Source: Alloactinosynnema sp. L-07
GTDB lineage: Bacteria; Actinomycetota; Actinomycetes; Mycobacteriales; Pseudonocardiaceae
Length of the DNA stretch: 64,000 nt
Assembly (NCBI RefSeq): GCF_900070365.1
Contig: NZ_LN850107.1
Span: 868,001-932,000 of the forward strand
Direction of reading: 5' to 3'
Positions 49,662 to 57,784 of the stretch are shown piece after piece (within the stretch, counting starts at the first letter, position 1; every line of letters starts with the position of its first letter). The notes beneath the pieces were generated by a model. That model made no database searches and was not told the origin of the DNA. It saw nothing but the letters and a program-made list of their open reading frames with translations. A program made the translations under genes and the position numbers.

Positions 49662-50282
49662 ATGAAGAGCCCGGCACGGACTGTCCAAGTGACCGCGGTG
49701 GTCGTCAGCGGTCTTTATGCCGCTGTGCTGTTTCTGGCGGGTGTTCAACTCCAGGGCGGGATCAAACAAGGACTGGTCTACCTCCCGTCCGTGCTGGCCG
49801 TCTTGGTCGTGGTCTTCGACAAGTGGCTGTGGAAATGGGGCATGATCAAGAAGATCGTCCCCCGGCCCAGGCTTGACGGCACCTGGAAAGGCACCCTGGT
49901 CCCCGCTGAGGGCAGTCACATACCTGAAACCGGGAACTGGGGGCCGATAGCGGCCTACTTCATCATCGAGCAGAGCTTCTGGTCGGTGAACGTTCGAATG
50001 TTCACCGGTGAGAGTTCGTCGCACTCCCGGACTGCCATCCTGGAGAAGGCTCCAGGCGCGGACACATACACGTTTTCGTATACCTATGAGAATGTGACTC
50101 ATGGAAGCAGTCGACACATAGGTGCGGGCGAGATACACGCCGCTGGGAGAAGGCCGCGGCGGCTGGAGGGCCAATACATCACTGACAGGTTCACCAAGGG
50201 CGACCTGGAGGTCCGGCTGGTGGACAGAGGCGTCGGGCACGGGTCGTACGCGGAAGTCGTAGAACACTGCAAAGACAAGTGA
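49662..50282 (+). CDS. Cap15-like CBASS effector (two membrane helices plus beta-barrel)
   Basis: The N-terminus has two membrane helices (VQVTAVVVSGLYAAVLFLAG and GLVYLPSVLAVLVVVFDKWL). The cytoplasmic part is the lipocalin-like barrel of Cap15: DGTWKGTLVP, AAYFIIEQSFWSVNVRMFTG, ESSSHSRTAILEK, TYTFSYTYEN, HIGAGEIHA and LEGQYITDRFTKGDLEVRL. In studied Cap15 systems, cyclic dinucleotide binding to the barrel leads to membrane disruption and death of the infected cell. It is paired with the CD-NTase at 48753 on a lower-GC segment. Confidence 0.88.
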   Translation: MKSPARTVQVTAVVVSGLYAAVLFLAGVQLQGGIKQGLVYLPSVLAVLVVVFDKWLWKWGMIKKIVPRPRLDGTWKGTLVPAEGSHIPETGNWGPIAAYFIIEQSFWSVNVRMFTGESSSHSRTAILEKAPGADTYTFSYTYENVTHGSSRHIGAGEIHAAGRRPRRLEGQYITDRFTKGDLEVRLVDRGVGHGSYAEVVEHCKDK

Positions 50283-50318
50283 CCTCTGCGGGCGAGAGTG
50301 GTCACTCTGTAGGGCTAA

Positions 50319-50345
50319 TCCGGCCCGCCGATACACCTTGACCAT
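50319..50345 (+). promoter_or_regulatory. PucR-linked element before the aminotransferase operon
   Basis: TCCGGCCCG (50319-50327) followed at once by CCGATACACCTTGACCAT (50328-50345). The same two blocks occur in the pucR promoter. The element lies about 35-61 bases before the chosen start codon ATG 50380, the usual place for an activator site. It also explains why the in-frame TTG/ATG at 50338/50344 is unlikely to be the true start. Confidence 0.55.
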
Positions 50346-50379
50346 GGTGTCGACGCTGTCCACCGACCACACTCGCGGC

Positions 50380-51702
50380 ATGGCCGACACCCAGCAGACG
50401 CCGCTGATCGACCGTCACCGAGCGGTCCTACCGTCCTGGCTCGCGCTCTACTACGCCGACCCGATCGAGCTGGTGAGTGCCGAGGGCAGGCATGTCACCG
50501 ACGCCGACGGGAAGACCTATCTCGACTTCTTCGCCGGAATCCTGACCAACGCCATCGGCTACGACATCGCCGAGATCAGCGACGCGATCCGGCGTCAGCT
50601 CGACTCGGGGGTCCTGCACACCTCGACGCTCTACCTCATCCGCGGCCAGGTGGAGTTGGCCGAGAAGATCGCCAAGCTGTCCGGCATCCCGGACGCGAAG
50701 GTGTTCTTCACCAACTCCGGCACCGAGGCCAACGAGACCGCGCTCATGCTGTCGACCCAGTTCCGTCGCAGCAACCAGGTCCTCGCGCTGCGCAACTCCT
50801 ACCACGGGCGCGCGTTCGGCACGGTCGGCATCACCGGCAACCGGGGCTGGTCGGCCAGCAGCCTGTCGCCGGTCAAGGTCAGCTACGTCCACGGCGGCTA
50901 CCGCTACCGCAGCCCCTTCGGCCACCTCAGCGACGCCGACTACATCCAGGCCTGCGCCGACGACCTGCGCGAGGTCCTCAACACCACGACCTCCGGCGAC
51001 GTCGCGTGCATGATCGCCGAGCCGATCCAGGGGGTCGGCGGGTTCTGCGTGCCACCGGACGGGCTCTACAAGGCGTTCAAGGAGATCCTGGACGAGAGCG
51101 GGATCCTGCTGGTCTCCGACGAGGTGCAGACCGGGTGGGGCCGCACGGGCGAGCACTTCTGGGGCATCCAGGCCCACGGCGTCACGCCGGACATGATGAC
51201 TTTCGCCAAGGGGCTGGGCAACGGCCTGGCCATCGGCGGGCTGGTCGCGCGGCCGGACGTCATGGACTGCCTGACCGCCAACTCGATCTCCACCTTCGGC
51301 GGCAACCCGATCGCCACGGCAGGCGCGAACGCCGTGATCGACTACCTGCTGGACAACGACCTGCAGGCCAACGCCGAGAAGCAGGGAATCCGGCTGTCCG
51401 AGGGACTGCACGACATCGCCCACCGGCACCCGGTGGTCGGCGACGTGCGCGGCAAGGGCCTGATGATCGGCGTCGAGCTGGTCGAGCCCGGCGGTAAGGC
51501 CCCCAACCCGACGGCCGCGGTGCGCGTGCTGGAGGAGACCAAGGCGCGTGGGCTGCTGGTCGGCAAGGGCGGCCTGCACAACAACGTCATCCGGCTCGCG
51601 CCGCCGATGACACTGACCGAGCATGAAGTCGACGAAGCGCTCGACGTCCTCAGCGAAGCGATCGCTGTCGCGGACGCCGCAGCGCAGGGTGGTGAGGGCT
51701 GA
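50380..51702 (+). CDS. Class III aminotransferase, probable beta-alanine/3-aminoisobutyrate transaminase
   Basis: The 440-residue protein starts ADTQQTPLIDRHRAVLPSWL, as in its relatives. PLP enzyme motifs: FTNSGTEANETALML, NSYHGRAFGTVG, VSDEVQTGWGRTGEHFWG with the Asp, TFAKGLGNGLAIGG with the Schiff-base Lys, and STFGGNPIATAGANAV. It overlaps the downstream semialdehyde dehydrogenase gene by one base. The likely reaction is beta-alanine or 3-aminoisobutyrate plus an oxo-acid to (methyl)malonate semialdehyde, next in the pyrimidine breakdown route whose first enzymes lie at 31.7-36.5 kb. GABA transaminase activity is an alternative. The PucR-linked element is just upstream. Confidence 0.9.
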   Translation: MADTQQTPLIDRHRAVLPSWLALYYADPIELVSAEGRHVTDADGKTYLDFFAGILTNAIGYDIAEISDAIRRQLDSGVLHTSTLYLIRGQVELAEKIAKLSGIPDAKVFFTNSGTEANETALMLSTQFRRSNQVLALRNSYHGRAFGTVGITGNRGWSASSLSPVKVSYVHGGYRYRSPFGHLSDADYIQACADDLREVLNTTTSGDVACMIAEPIQGVGGFCVPPDGLYKAFKEILDESGILLVSDEVQTGWGRTGEHFWGIQAHGVTPDMMTFAKGLGNGLAIGGLVARPDVMDCLTANSISTFGGNPIATAGANAVIDYLLDNDLQANAEKQGIRLSEGLHDIAHRHPVVGDVRGKGLMIGVELVEPGGKAPNPTAAVRVLEETKARGLLVGKGGLHNNVIRLAPPMTLTEHEVDEALDVLSEAIAVADAAAQGGEG

Positions 51703-53186
51703 TGCGCAGGATCAGTCACTGGATCGACGGCAAGCCGTGGTCGGGCGACACCGACCGGCACGGCGACGTCTTCGATCCGGCGACCGGCCAGGTCGCCGCC
51801 CACGTCGACTTCGCGGGGCCCACGGAGATCGAGGCGGCCGTCAACGCGGCCCGCGCGGCCTCCGTGGGGTGGCGGGACGCCTCGCTGGCGGCTCGAACCT
51901 CTGTCCTCTTCGGATTTCGCGAACTGCTCAACGCCCGAAAGCGGGAGCTGGTCGACCTGGTCACCGCCGAACACGGCAAGGTGACCGACGACGCGGCGGG
52001 CGAAGTGCAGCGCGCGATGGAGGCGGTCGAGTTCGCCTGCGGGGTGCCGTCGCTGCTCAAGGGCGGCTACAGCGAGAACGTCTCGACGAAGGTCGACGTC
52101 TACTCGCTGCGCCAGCCGCTCGGCGTGGTCGGGGTGATCTCGCCGTTCAACTTCCCGGCGATGGTGCCGCTGTGGTTCGTGCCCAACGCGCTGGCCTGCG
52201 GGAACACCGTGGTTCTCAAGCCAAGCGAGAAGGACCCGTCGGCGGCGAACCTCATCGCCGAGCTGTTCGCCGAGGCCGGGCTCCCCGATGGCGCGCTGAA
52301 CGTGCTGCACGGCGACAAGGTGGCTGTCGACGGGCTGCTCGAACACCCTGACGTGCGCGCGATCTCGTTCGTCGGCTCCACCCCGATCGCCCGGTACGTC
52401 TACGAGACCGGCACCCGCCACGGCAAACGCGTGCAGGCGCTGGGTGGGGCCAAGAACCACATGGTCGTGCTCCCCGACTCCGACCTCGACCTGGCCGCCG
52501 ACGCCGCGGTTTCGGCGGGCTTCGGGTCGGCGGGGGAGCGGTGCATGGCCGTGTCGGTCGTCGTCGCCGTCGACCCGATCGGCGACGAGTTGGTCAGCCG
52601 CATCCGCGATCGTATGGCCGTGCTCAAGGTCGGCGCAGGCACCCGGCCGGGCAACGAGATGGGACCGCTGGTCACCCGCGCCCACCGGGACAAGGTCGCG
52701 TCCTATTTGGACTCAGGCGAGGCATCGCTGGTGGTCGACGGCCGCGGCCACGAGATCGACGGGGACGCTGACGGCTTCTGGCTCGGGCCGTCGCTGTTCG
52801 ACCACGTCGAGTCGGGCATGTCGGTCTACTCCGACGAGATCTTCGGTCCGGTGCTGTCGGTGGTGCGGGTCTCGTCGTACGAGGAGGCCGTCGCGCTGGT
52901 CAACGCCAACCGCTACGGCAACGGCACCGCGATCTTCACCAACGACGGCGGCGCGGCCCGGCGGTTCCAGCACGAGGTCGAGATCGGCATGGTCGGCGTC
53001 AACGTCCCGATCCCGGTCCCCGTCGGCTACTACTCCTTCGGCGGCTGGAAGGACTCCCTGTTCGGCGACACCCACGCCTACGGCCCGGACGGCATCCACT
53101 TCTTCACCCGCACGAAGGTCGTGACGAGCCGCTGGCTCGACCCGTCCCACGGCGGCGTGAACCTTGGATTCCCGCGCAACGTGTAG
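51702..53186 (+). CDS. mmsA: CoA-acylating (methyl)malonate-semialdehyde dehydrogenase
   Basis: The 494-residue aldehyde dehydrogenase has the MmsA pattern: ISHWIDGKPWSGDTDRHGDV, GVISPFNFPAMVPLWFVPNA, LKPSEKDPSA, FVGSTPIARYVYETG, LGGAKNHMVVLPDSD and the catalytic Cys in GSAGERCMAVSVVVAV (GERCM is typical of the CoA-dependent enzymes). It turns malonate semialdehyde into acetyl-CoA and methylmalonate semialdehyde into propionyl-CoA, with CO2 loss. ATG 51702 shares a base with the aminotransferase stop. This completes uracil/thymine use begun by the pyrimidine operon. Confidence 0.93.
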   Translation: MRRISHWIDGKPWSGDTDRHGDVFDPATGQVAAHVDFAGPTEIEAAVNAARAASVGWRDASLAARTSVLFGFRELLNARKRELVDLVTAEHGKVTDDAAGEVQRAMEAVEFACGVPSLLKGGYSENVSTKVDVYSLRQPLGVVGVISPFNFPAMVPLWFVPNALACGNTVVLKPSEKDPSAANLIAELFAEAGLPDGALNVLHGDKVAVDGLLEHPDVRAISFVGSTPIARYVYETGTRHGKRVQALGGAKNHMVVLPDSDLDLAADAAVSAGFGSAGERCMAVSVVVAVDPIGDELVSRIRDRMAVLKVGAGTRPGNEMGPLVTRAHRDKVASYLDSGEASLVVDGRGHEIDGDADGFWLGPSLFDHVESGMSVYSDEIFGPVLSVVRVSSYEEAVALVNANRYGNGTAIFTNDGGAARRFQHEVEIGMVGVNVPIPVPVGYYSFGGWKDSLFGDTHAYGPDGIHFFTRTKVVTSRWLDPSHGGVNLGFPRNV

Positions 53187-53230
53187 ACACGCATCGTGCG
53201 GGCCATGGCCCACGTGGCCCGCGCGGTGTG

Positions 53231-54115
53231 TCAGCCGATCCGCTCCATCACCGACTTGGCCGCGTCGATCGGGATGCTGAAGCCGATCCCCACGCTGCCC
53301 GCCGCGCCGTCCTGGCCGGTCACGGGGGAGTAGATGGCGGAGTTGATGCCGATCACCCGACCCGCCGTGTCGAACAGCGGCCCACCCGAGTTCCCCTGAT
53401 TGATCGACGCGTCGGTCTGGATCGCCTTGTAGGACGCCCCGCCCTTGCCGCGGCCGGGGATGCTGACGTCCCGATCGAGCGCGCTGACGATGCCCGTGGT
53501 GACCGTGCCCTGGAGCCCGGCCGGTGATCCGATCGCGATGACCGTGTCGCCGACCTGGAGATCGCCCGAGTCGCCGAGGACGGCCGGGGTCAGCCCACTG
53601 ACGCCCTTGGCCTGCAGGAGCGCCAGGTCGGCGCCGGAGTCGGTGCCGAGGACCTCGGCGGTGGCCTTGCGGCCATCGGCGAAGGTGATCTGGATCTCCC
53701 GCGCGCCCGCGACGACGTGGTTGTTGGTCAGGATGCGCCCGTCGGTGGTGAGGATGACCCCGGAGCCGACCCCTTCGGCGTTGCCGCTCCGCACGCCGAC
53801 TTGCACGACGCTCGGCATTACTTTGGCCACGATGTCGGACAGGTCGGTCGGGACCGTCGCACTGGCCGCTTGGGCGGTGGTGGGGGTGTTGAGGGCGGAG
53901 CCGGTGTCGGACCCGATGAACGCGCCCGCCACACCACCGAGCGCCCCCGCCCCGAGCACGGCCGCCGCGACGAGGGCGACCGCGCCCCGCCGGATCCGCT
54001 GGGCGGGCTGGGGTCGGTGGGGCTGCTGGGTGGGCCAGATCGAGTGGACTGGCTGGCCGGGCTGAACCGGCGTGCCGGGGACAGCGCCCATGCCCGGTTG
54101 GGGGTACTGGTTCAT
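53231..54115 (-). CDS. Trypsin-like S1C (HtrA-type) serine protease without PDZ domain
   Basis: The 294-residue protein has a Pro/Gln-rich cytoplasmic N-terminus (about 40 residues), one membrane helix (GAVALVAAAVLGAGALGGVA) and an extracellular protease domain with the triad H133 (TNNHVVAG), D163 (SGADLALLQ) and S243 (INQGNSGGPLFD). The sequence ends just after FSIPIDAAKSVMERIG, where HtrA proteins normally continue into a PDZ domain. The short form may be natural, but it would lack the usual peptide-sensing part. The catalytic domain itself looks complete. Confidence 0.9.
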   Translation of the reverse strand: MNQYPQPGMGAVPGTPVQPGQPVHSIWPTQQPHRPQPAQRIRRGAVALVAAAVLGAGALGGVAGAFIGSDTGSALNTPTTAQAASATVPTDLSDIVAKVMPSVVQVGVRSGNAEGVGSGVILTTDGRILTNNHVVAGAREIQITFADGRKATAEVLGTDSGADLALLQAKGVSGLTPAVLGDSGDLQVGDTVIAIGSPAGLQGTVTTGIVSALDRDVSIPGRGKGGASYKAIQTDASINQGNSGGPLFDTAGRVIGINSAIYSPVTGQDGAAGSVGIGFSIPIDAAKSVMERIG

Positions 54116-54196
54116 GCCTCCAACCTGCGCCCGCCACGTGAGAGAAACCTGTGCGCCTGCCAGGGATTCCCCAAGAAACTCATTGACCCGCGCTAA

Positions 54197-54214
54197 GGTA
54201 AGTTGTAGCTTACC
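54197..54214. promoter_or_regulatory. ArsR operator GGTAAG-N6-CTTACC
   Basis: A perfect 6-bp inverted repeat lies 7 bases before the ArsR start; a third half-site (ACTTACC) lies just inside the coding region at about 54225. This is typical of an autoregulated ArsR repressor. Confidence 0.55.
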
Positions 54215-54221
54215 GTTCGTG

Positions 54222-54527
54222 GTGACTTACCAAGCTGCGTTCGCCGCGCTCACCGATCCGACCCGGCGGGCGGTGTTCGAGTTGCTGGTCGACCGGCCCC
54301 GCGCGGTCGGCGAACTGGCGGCCGAGCTGCCGGTCAGCAGGCCCGCTGTGTCCCAGCACCTCAAAGTGCTCAAGGACGCGGGCCTCGTGGTCGACCGGGC
54401 CGAGGGCACCCGCAGGCGCTACCAGGTGAACCTCGCCGGGGTCGCGGCGCTGCGTGGGTATCTCGATCAGTTGTGGGACAAGGCGATGGCGGCGTTCGCC
54501 GAGGCTGTCGAAGAGGAGGAGCGATGA
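54222..54527 (+). CDS. ArsR-family winged-helix repressor
   Basis: The 101-residue protein has the ArsR HTH: FAALTDPTRRAVFELLVDRP, AVGELAAELPVSRPAVSQHL, KVLKDAGLVVDRAEGTRRRY. There is no metal-binding Cys motif, so it belongs to the group found with SRPBCC/AHSA1 genes. Starts at GTG 54222 (a GTG at 54219 is possible). The stop overlaps the SRPBCC gene start (ATGA). Autoregulation through the adjacent palindrome is likely. Confidence 0.9.
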   Translation: MTYQAAFAALTDPTRRAVFELLVDRPRAVGELAAELPVSRPAVSQHLKVLKDAGLVVDRAEGTRRRYQVNLAGVAALRGYLDQLWDKAMAAFAEAVEEEER

Positions 54528-55009
54528 CGCAGGGTACTGGGCTGAGCGTGGTGAAGACGATCACTGTGCGGGCCACGCAAGAGCGCGCGTTCACGGTGTT
54601 CGCCACGAGGATGGGCACCTGGTGGCCCGCCGATCACCATCTCGGCGAAACCGACTTCGCCGACGTGGTCATCGAGCCGCGCGTGGGTGGCCGCTGGTTC
54701 GAGCGCGGGCAGGACGGCGTCGAGTGTGACTGGGGGCGCGTGCTGGCCTACGACCCATATGACCGGTTTCTGCTGGCCTGGCACCTGCAGGGCGACTGGA
54801 ACTACGACCCCGACTCGGCGCGGGCGAGCGAGATCGAGGTCCGGTTCATCCCGGAGGGCGCGACGACGCGGGTCGAGTTGGAGCACCGCGAGCTTGAGCG
54901 GCACGGTGAGTCCGGCGAGGAGATCCTGGCCTCGGTCAGCTCCGACAACGGCTGGATGCTCGGTCTGCGGGCCTACGCCGCCGTGGCGTCAGACGCGGTC
55001 GAGGACTAG
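54524..55009 (+). CDS. SRPBCC (AHSA1/START-like) domain protein
   Basis: The 161-residue protein has the AHSA1 type fold: VVKTITVRATQERAFTVFAT, TWWPADHHLG, PRVGGRWFERGQDGVECDWG, LLAWHLQGDWNYD, SEIEVRFIPEGATTRVELEH. Such proteins bind small hydrophobic ligands. ATG 54524 overlaps the ArsR stop. Its 3' end overlaps the convergent TetR gene by 21 bases. Confidence 0.9.
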   Translation: MTQGTGLSVVKTITVRATQERAFTVFATRMGTWWPADHHLGETDFADVVIEPRVGGRWFERGQDGVECDWGRVLAYDPYDRFLLAWHLQGDWNYDPDSARASEIEVRFIPEGATTRVELEHRELERHGESGEEILASVSSDNGWMLGLRAYAAVASDAVED

Positions 55010-55516
55010 GCGGTAGATCTGGCCCACGTCCTCTGTGGATAGCGCGGGGAGTGTCTGGCCCGCGCCGACGATGATCACGTAGAGCAGCTGGCTGACGTGC
55101 CGGGCCTCGGCGGGTGTGCGACCCGCGCGCAGGCACACCGACTCCAGGTAGTCCATTCGGGATTTGTCCACCTCGGTCAGCACGGCGGCGACGTGGGGGT
55201 CCCGCTGCGCCCACGCGCGCACCGCCGTCTCCAGGTTCTGCCGCCTGCCCGCCATGACCGAGGCGAGCAGCCGCTCCAGCGTCGCCTCCGGCGGGGCAGG
55301 CTCGGCTTCGGCGGCCTCGATGTGATGGCTGGTGTTGTCCTGTTGGAACCGCTCCAGCAGCGCTTGGTGGTAGGCGCCCATCCCGGCGAAGTGGTGGTAG
55401 AACGACCCCTTGGTCACCCCGAGTCGGGTCGACAGCCGCTCGATCGTCAGCGCCTGGGCGCCCTCGGCCGCCAGCACGTCCAACCCGTGGTCCAACCAGT
55501 CTCGCTTGCTTGCCAT
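54989..55516 (-). CDS. TetR-family transcriptional regulator
   Basis: The 175-residue protein has an N-terminal TetR HTH (WLDHGLDVLAAEGAQALTIE, RLSTRLGVTKGSFYHHFAG). The ligand domain has ETAVRAWAQRDPHVAAVLTEVD, as in a group of small TetR proteins. A palindrome (55544-55556) lies 28 bases upstream, in the region shared with the S9 peptidase gene. The target may be itself and that peptidase. Confidence 0.9.
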   Translation of the reverse strand: MASKRDWLDHGLDVLAAEGAQALTIERLSTRLGVTKGSFYHHFAGMGAYHQALLERFQQDNTSHHIEAAEAEPAPPEATLERLLASVMAGRRQNLETAVRAWAQRDPHVAAVLTEVDKSRMDYLESVCLRAGRTPAEARHVSQLLYVIIVGAGQTLPALSTEDVGQIYRLVLDRV

Positions 55517-55543
55517 GTCTCCGCCGTTTCACTCGGGACGTGC

Positions 55544-55556
55544 CATACCGTATGGT
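55544..55556. promoter_or_regulatory. TetR operator CCATAC-C-GTATGG
   Basis: A perfect 6-bp inverted repeat with a one-base centre, in the wider imperfect palindrome GTGCCATACCGTATGGTAC, upstream of the tetR gene and about 70 bases before the S9 peptidase start. Typical TetR-site size and A/T content against the GC-rich background. Confidence 0.6.
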
Positions 55557-55623
55557 ACGTGCGGGTGGTCGATGGGGACTGGGGGTCCCTGTCGGCCACC
55601 CGATTCCCGGATAGGTTGTCCGC

Positions 55624-57690
55624 GTGACCAGTGAGACGACCTTTCTCCGCCTGCAGGCGCGTACCCAGCGCTTCACCCTCGGTTCCCCCCGCGAGTTCCG
55701 CGTCGCGCCGGACGGCGGCCACGTGCTGTTCCTGCGCTCGGCGGGCGGTGAGGACCGAACCCACATCCTATGGAAGCGGGACCTGACCACCGGAGCCGAG
55801 ACCCGGCTCGGCGACCCGGCCGTCCTGCTCGGCGGCTCCGAGGAGCTGTCCGCCGAGGAACGCGCGCGCCGCGAGCGCAGCCGCGAACAGGGTGCGGGCG
55901 TCATCGGCTGCGCGACCGACGCGCGGGCCGAGGTGGTGGCCTTCGCGCTGTCCGGGCGGCTGTTCGTCGCCGACGCGCGCACCGAGCAGGCCAGTGAGGT
56001 GACGACGGCGACCCCGATCGTCGACCCGCGGCCGAACCCGACCGGCACCCACGTGGCGTATGTGGCCAACGACGAGCTGCGGGTCGTCGGCGTCGACGGC
56101 GCGGACGACCGCGCGCTGGCCACGCCGGAGGGCGAGGGCCGGGCGTGCGGCGTCGCCGAGTTCGTCGCGGCCGAGGAGATGAGCCGGTCGCGCGGCTACT
56201 GGTGGTCGCCGGACGGCACCCGGCTGCTCGTCGCGTTCACCGACAAGCGCGACGTTCAGCGCTGGCACATCGCCGACCCGGCGAACCCGGCCGCCGAGCC
56301 GTCGGTCGTGTCGTACCCGGCGGCGGGCACGGCCAACGTCAAGGTCAGCCTCGCGGTGATCGGCCTGGACGGCTCGAAGGTCGACGTCGACTGGGACGGC
56401 GCGCTGGAGTACCTGGTGACCGCGCACTGGTCGGCCGCCGGTCTGCCGCTGATCGCCGTGCAGTCGCGCGACCAGAAGACCGTCGAGACCCGCACGGTCG
56501 ACCCGGACACGGGCGCGACCGAACTCGTGCACACCGACACCGACGACACCTGGGTTGAGATCGTCACAGGCGTCCCGGCGTGGACGCCGGACGGCGCGCT
56601 CGTCCGGGTCGAGGCCCACGACGGCGCCAACCGCCTGTTCGTCGGCGCCGAGGTGGTGTCGGGCGACCTCCAGGTCCGCTCGGTCCTCGACGTCGGCGAC
56701 GACGTCCTGTTCACCGCGTCGGCCGAGGACCCAACGCAGGTCCACGTCTACCGCTCCGGCCCGGTCCAGGTGTCCACTGTGGATGGTGTGCACTCGGCCG
56801 CCCGCGGCGGCGACGCGACGGTGCTGACATCGTGGTCGCTGGACTGGTCCGGCCCCCGGATCACGGTGTCGCGCGGAGGCACGGCGGTCGGCGAGATCGA
56901 GAGCCTGGCCGTCACCCCGCCGCTCACCCCGAACGTGACGCTGATGAGCGTGGGCGAACGCGACCTGCGCGTCGCGGTGCTCTACCCGGCCGACCACGTC
57001 GCCGGGACGAAGCTGCCGGTCCTGATGGACCCCTACGGCGGCCCCCACGCCCAGCGCGTCCTGTCGACCCGCAACGCCTACCTCGGCCCGCAGTGGCTGG
57101 CCGACCAGGGTTTCGCCGTCGTCATCGCAGACGGCCGGGGTACCCCGGGGCGCGGTCCGGTGTGGGAGCGCGAGATCGCCTTCGAGCCCGCGGAGGTGAC
57201 TCTCACCGACCAGATCGACGCCCTCCACGGCGTCGCCGCGGCGCACCCGGATCTTGACCTGACCAAGGTCGCCATCCGCGGCTGGTCCTACGGCGGCTAC
57301 CTCGCGGCGCTGGCCGTGCTGCGCGCGCCAGAGGTTTTCCACGCGGCCATCGCGGGCGCCCCGGTGACGGACTGGCGGCTGTACGACACGCACTACACCG
57401 AGCGCTACCTGGGTCACCCGGACGAGCGCCCGGAGGTCTACGACCGGAACTCCCTGATCGACGACGCGCCAAAGCTGGACCGGCCGCTGCTGATCATCCA
57501 CGGCCTCGCCGACGACAACGTCGTGGTCGCCCACGCCATCCGCCTGTCGAGCGCTTTGGTTGCCGCCGGCCGACCGCACGCGCTGCTCCCGCTTCCGGGC
57601 GTCACCCACATGACGCCGCAGGAGGATGACGTGGCGGAGAACTTCATGCTGATGCAGGTCCGCTGGCTGAAGTCCGCTTTGGGCGTTTGA
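55624..57690 (+). CDS. S9-family prolyl oligopeptidase-like (DPP IV type) peptidase
   Basis: The 688-residue protein has an N-terminal beta-propeller (DPP IV-like; blades such as YWWSPDGTRLLVAFTDKRDV, GTHVAYVANDELRVVGVDG, with the EEMSRSRGYWWSP region carrying the Glu pair of DPP IV) and a C-terminal alpha/beta hydrolase: GGPHAQRV, nucleophile Ser in GWSYGGYLAAL, Asp in HGLADDNV and His in PGVTHMT. There is no signal peptide, so it is cytoplasmic and cuts short peptides, probably after Pro or Ala. The transcript is leaderless: TAGGTT (55612-55617) is 6 bases before the GTG. Confidence 0.93.
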   Translation: MTSETTFLRLQARTQRFTLGSPREFRVAPDGGHVLFLRSAGGEDRTHILWKRDLTTGAETRLGDPAVLLGGSEELSAEERARRERSREQGAGVIGCATDARAEVVAFALSGRLFVADARTEQASEVTTATPIVDPRPNPTGTHVAYVANDELRVVGVDGADDRALATPEGEGRACGVAEFVAAEEMSRSRGYWWSPDGTRLLVAFTDKRDVQRWHIADPANPAAEPSVVSYPAAGTANVKVSLAVIGLDGSKVDVDWDGALEYLVTAHWSAAGLPLIAVQSRDQKTVETRTVDPDTGATELVHTDTDDTWVEIVTGVPAWTPDGALVRVEAHDGANRLFVGAEVVSGDLQVRSVLDVGDDVLFTASAEDPTQVHVYRSGPVQVSTVDGVHSAARGGDATVLTSWSLDWSGPRITVSRGGTAVGEIESLAVTPPLTPNVTLMSVGERDLRVAVLYPADHVAGTKLPVLMDPYGGPHAQRVLSTRNAYLGPQWLADQGFAVVIADGRGTPGRGPVWEREIAFEPAEVTLTDQIDALHGVAAAHPDLDLTKVAIRGWSYGGYLAALAVLRAPEVFHAAIAGAPVTDWRLYDTHYTERYLGHPDERPEVYDRNSLIDDAPKLDRPLLIIHGLADDNVVVAHAIRLSSALVAAGRPHALLPLPGVTHMTPQEDDVAENFMLMQVRWLKSALGV

Positions 57691-57729
57691 TCCGGTCGGC
57701 GGGGGCGGCTGTCGGCTGCCCCTGCCGGA
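57691..57729 (+). terminator. Imperfect hairpin after the S9 peptidase gene
   Basis: TCCGG...CCGGA outer arms enclose GGGGCGGC and GCTGCCCC with one G-T type mismatch. It starts directly after the stop codon. A weak but plausible terminator. Confidence 0.4.
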
Positions 57730-57784
57730 CGGCCTGATCAGGCTTAGGATTTCCGCGGACCGGCAAGTACCAAAGGAGATCCCG

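Noticed and set aside
48687..50390. Reverse-strand 567-codon open frame across the CBASS genes
   Set aside because: The forward genes have clear CD-NTase and Cap15 motifs; the reverse frame is without any motif.
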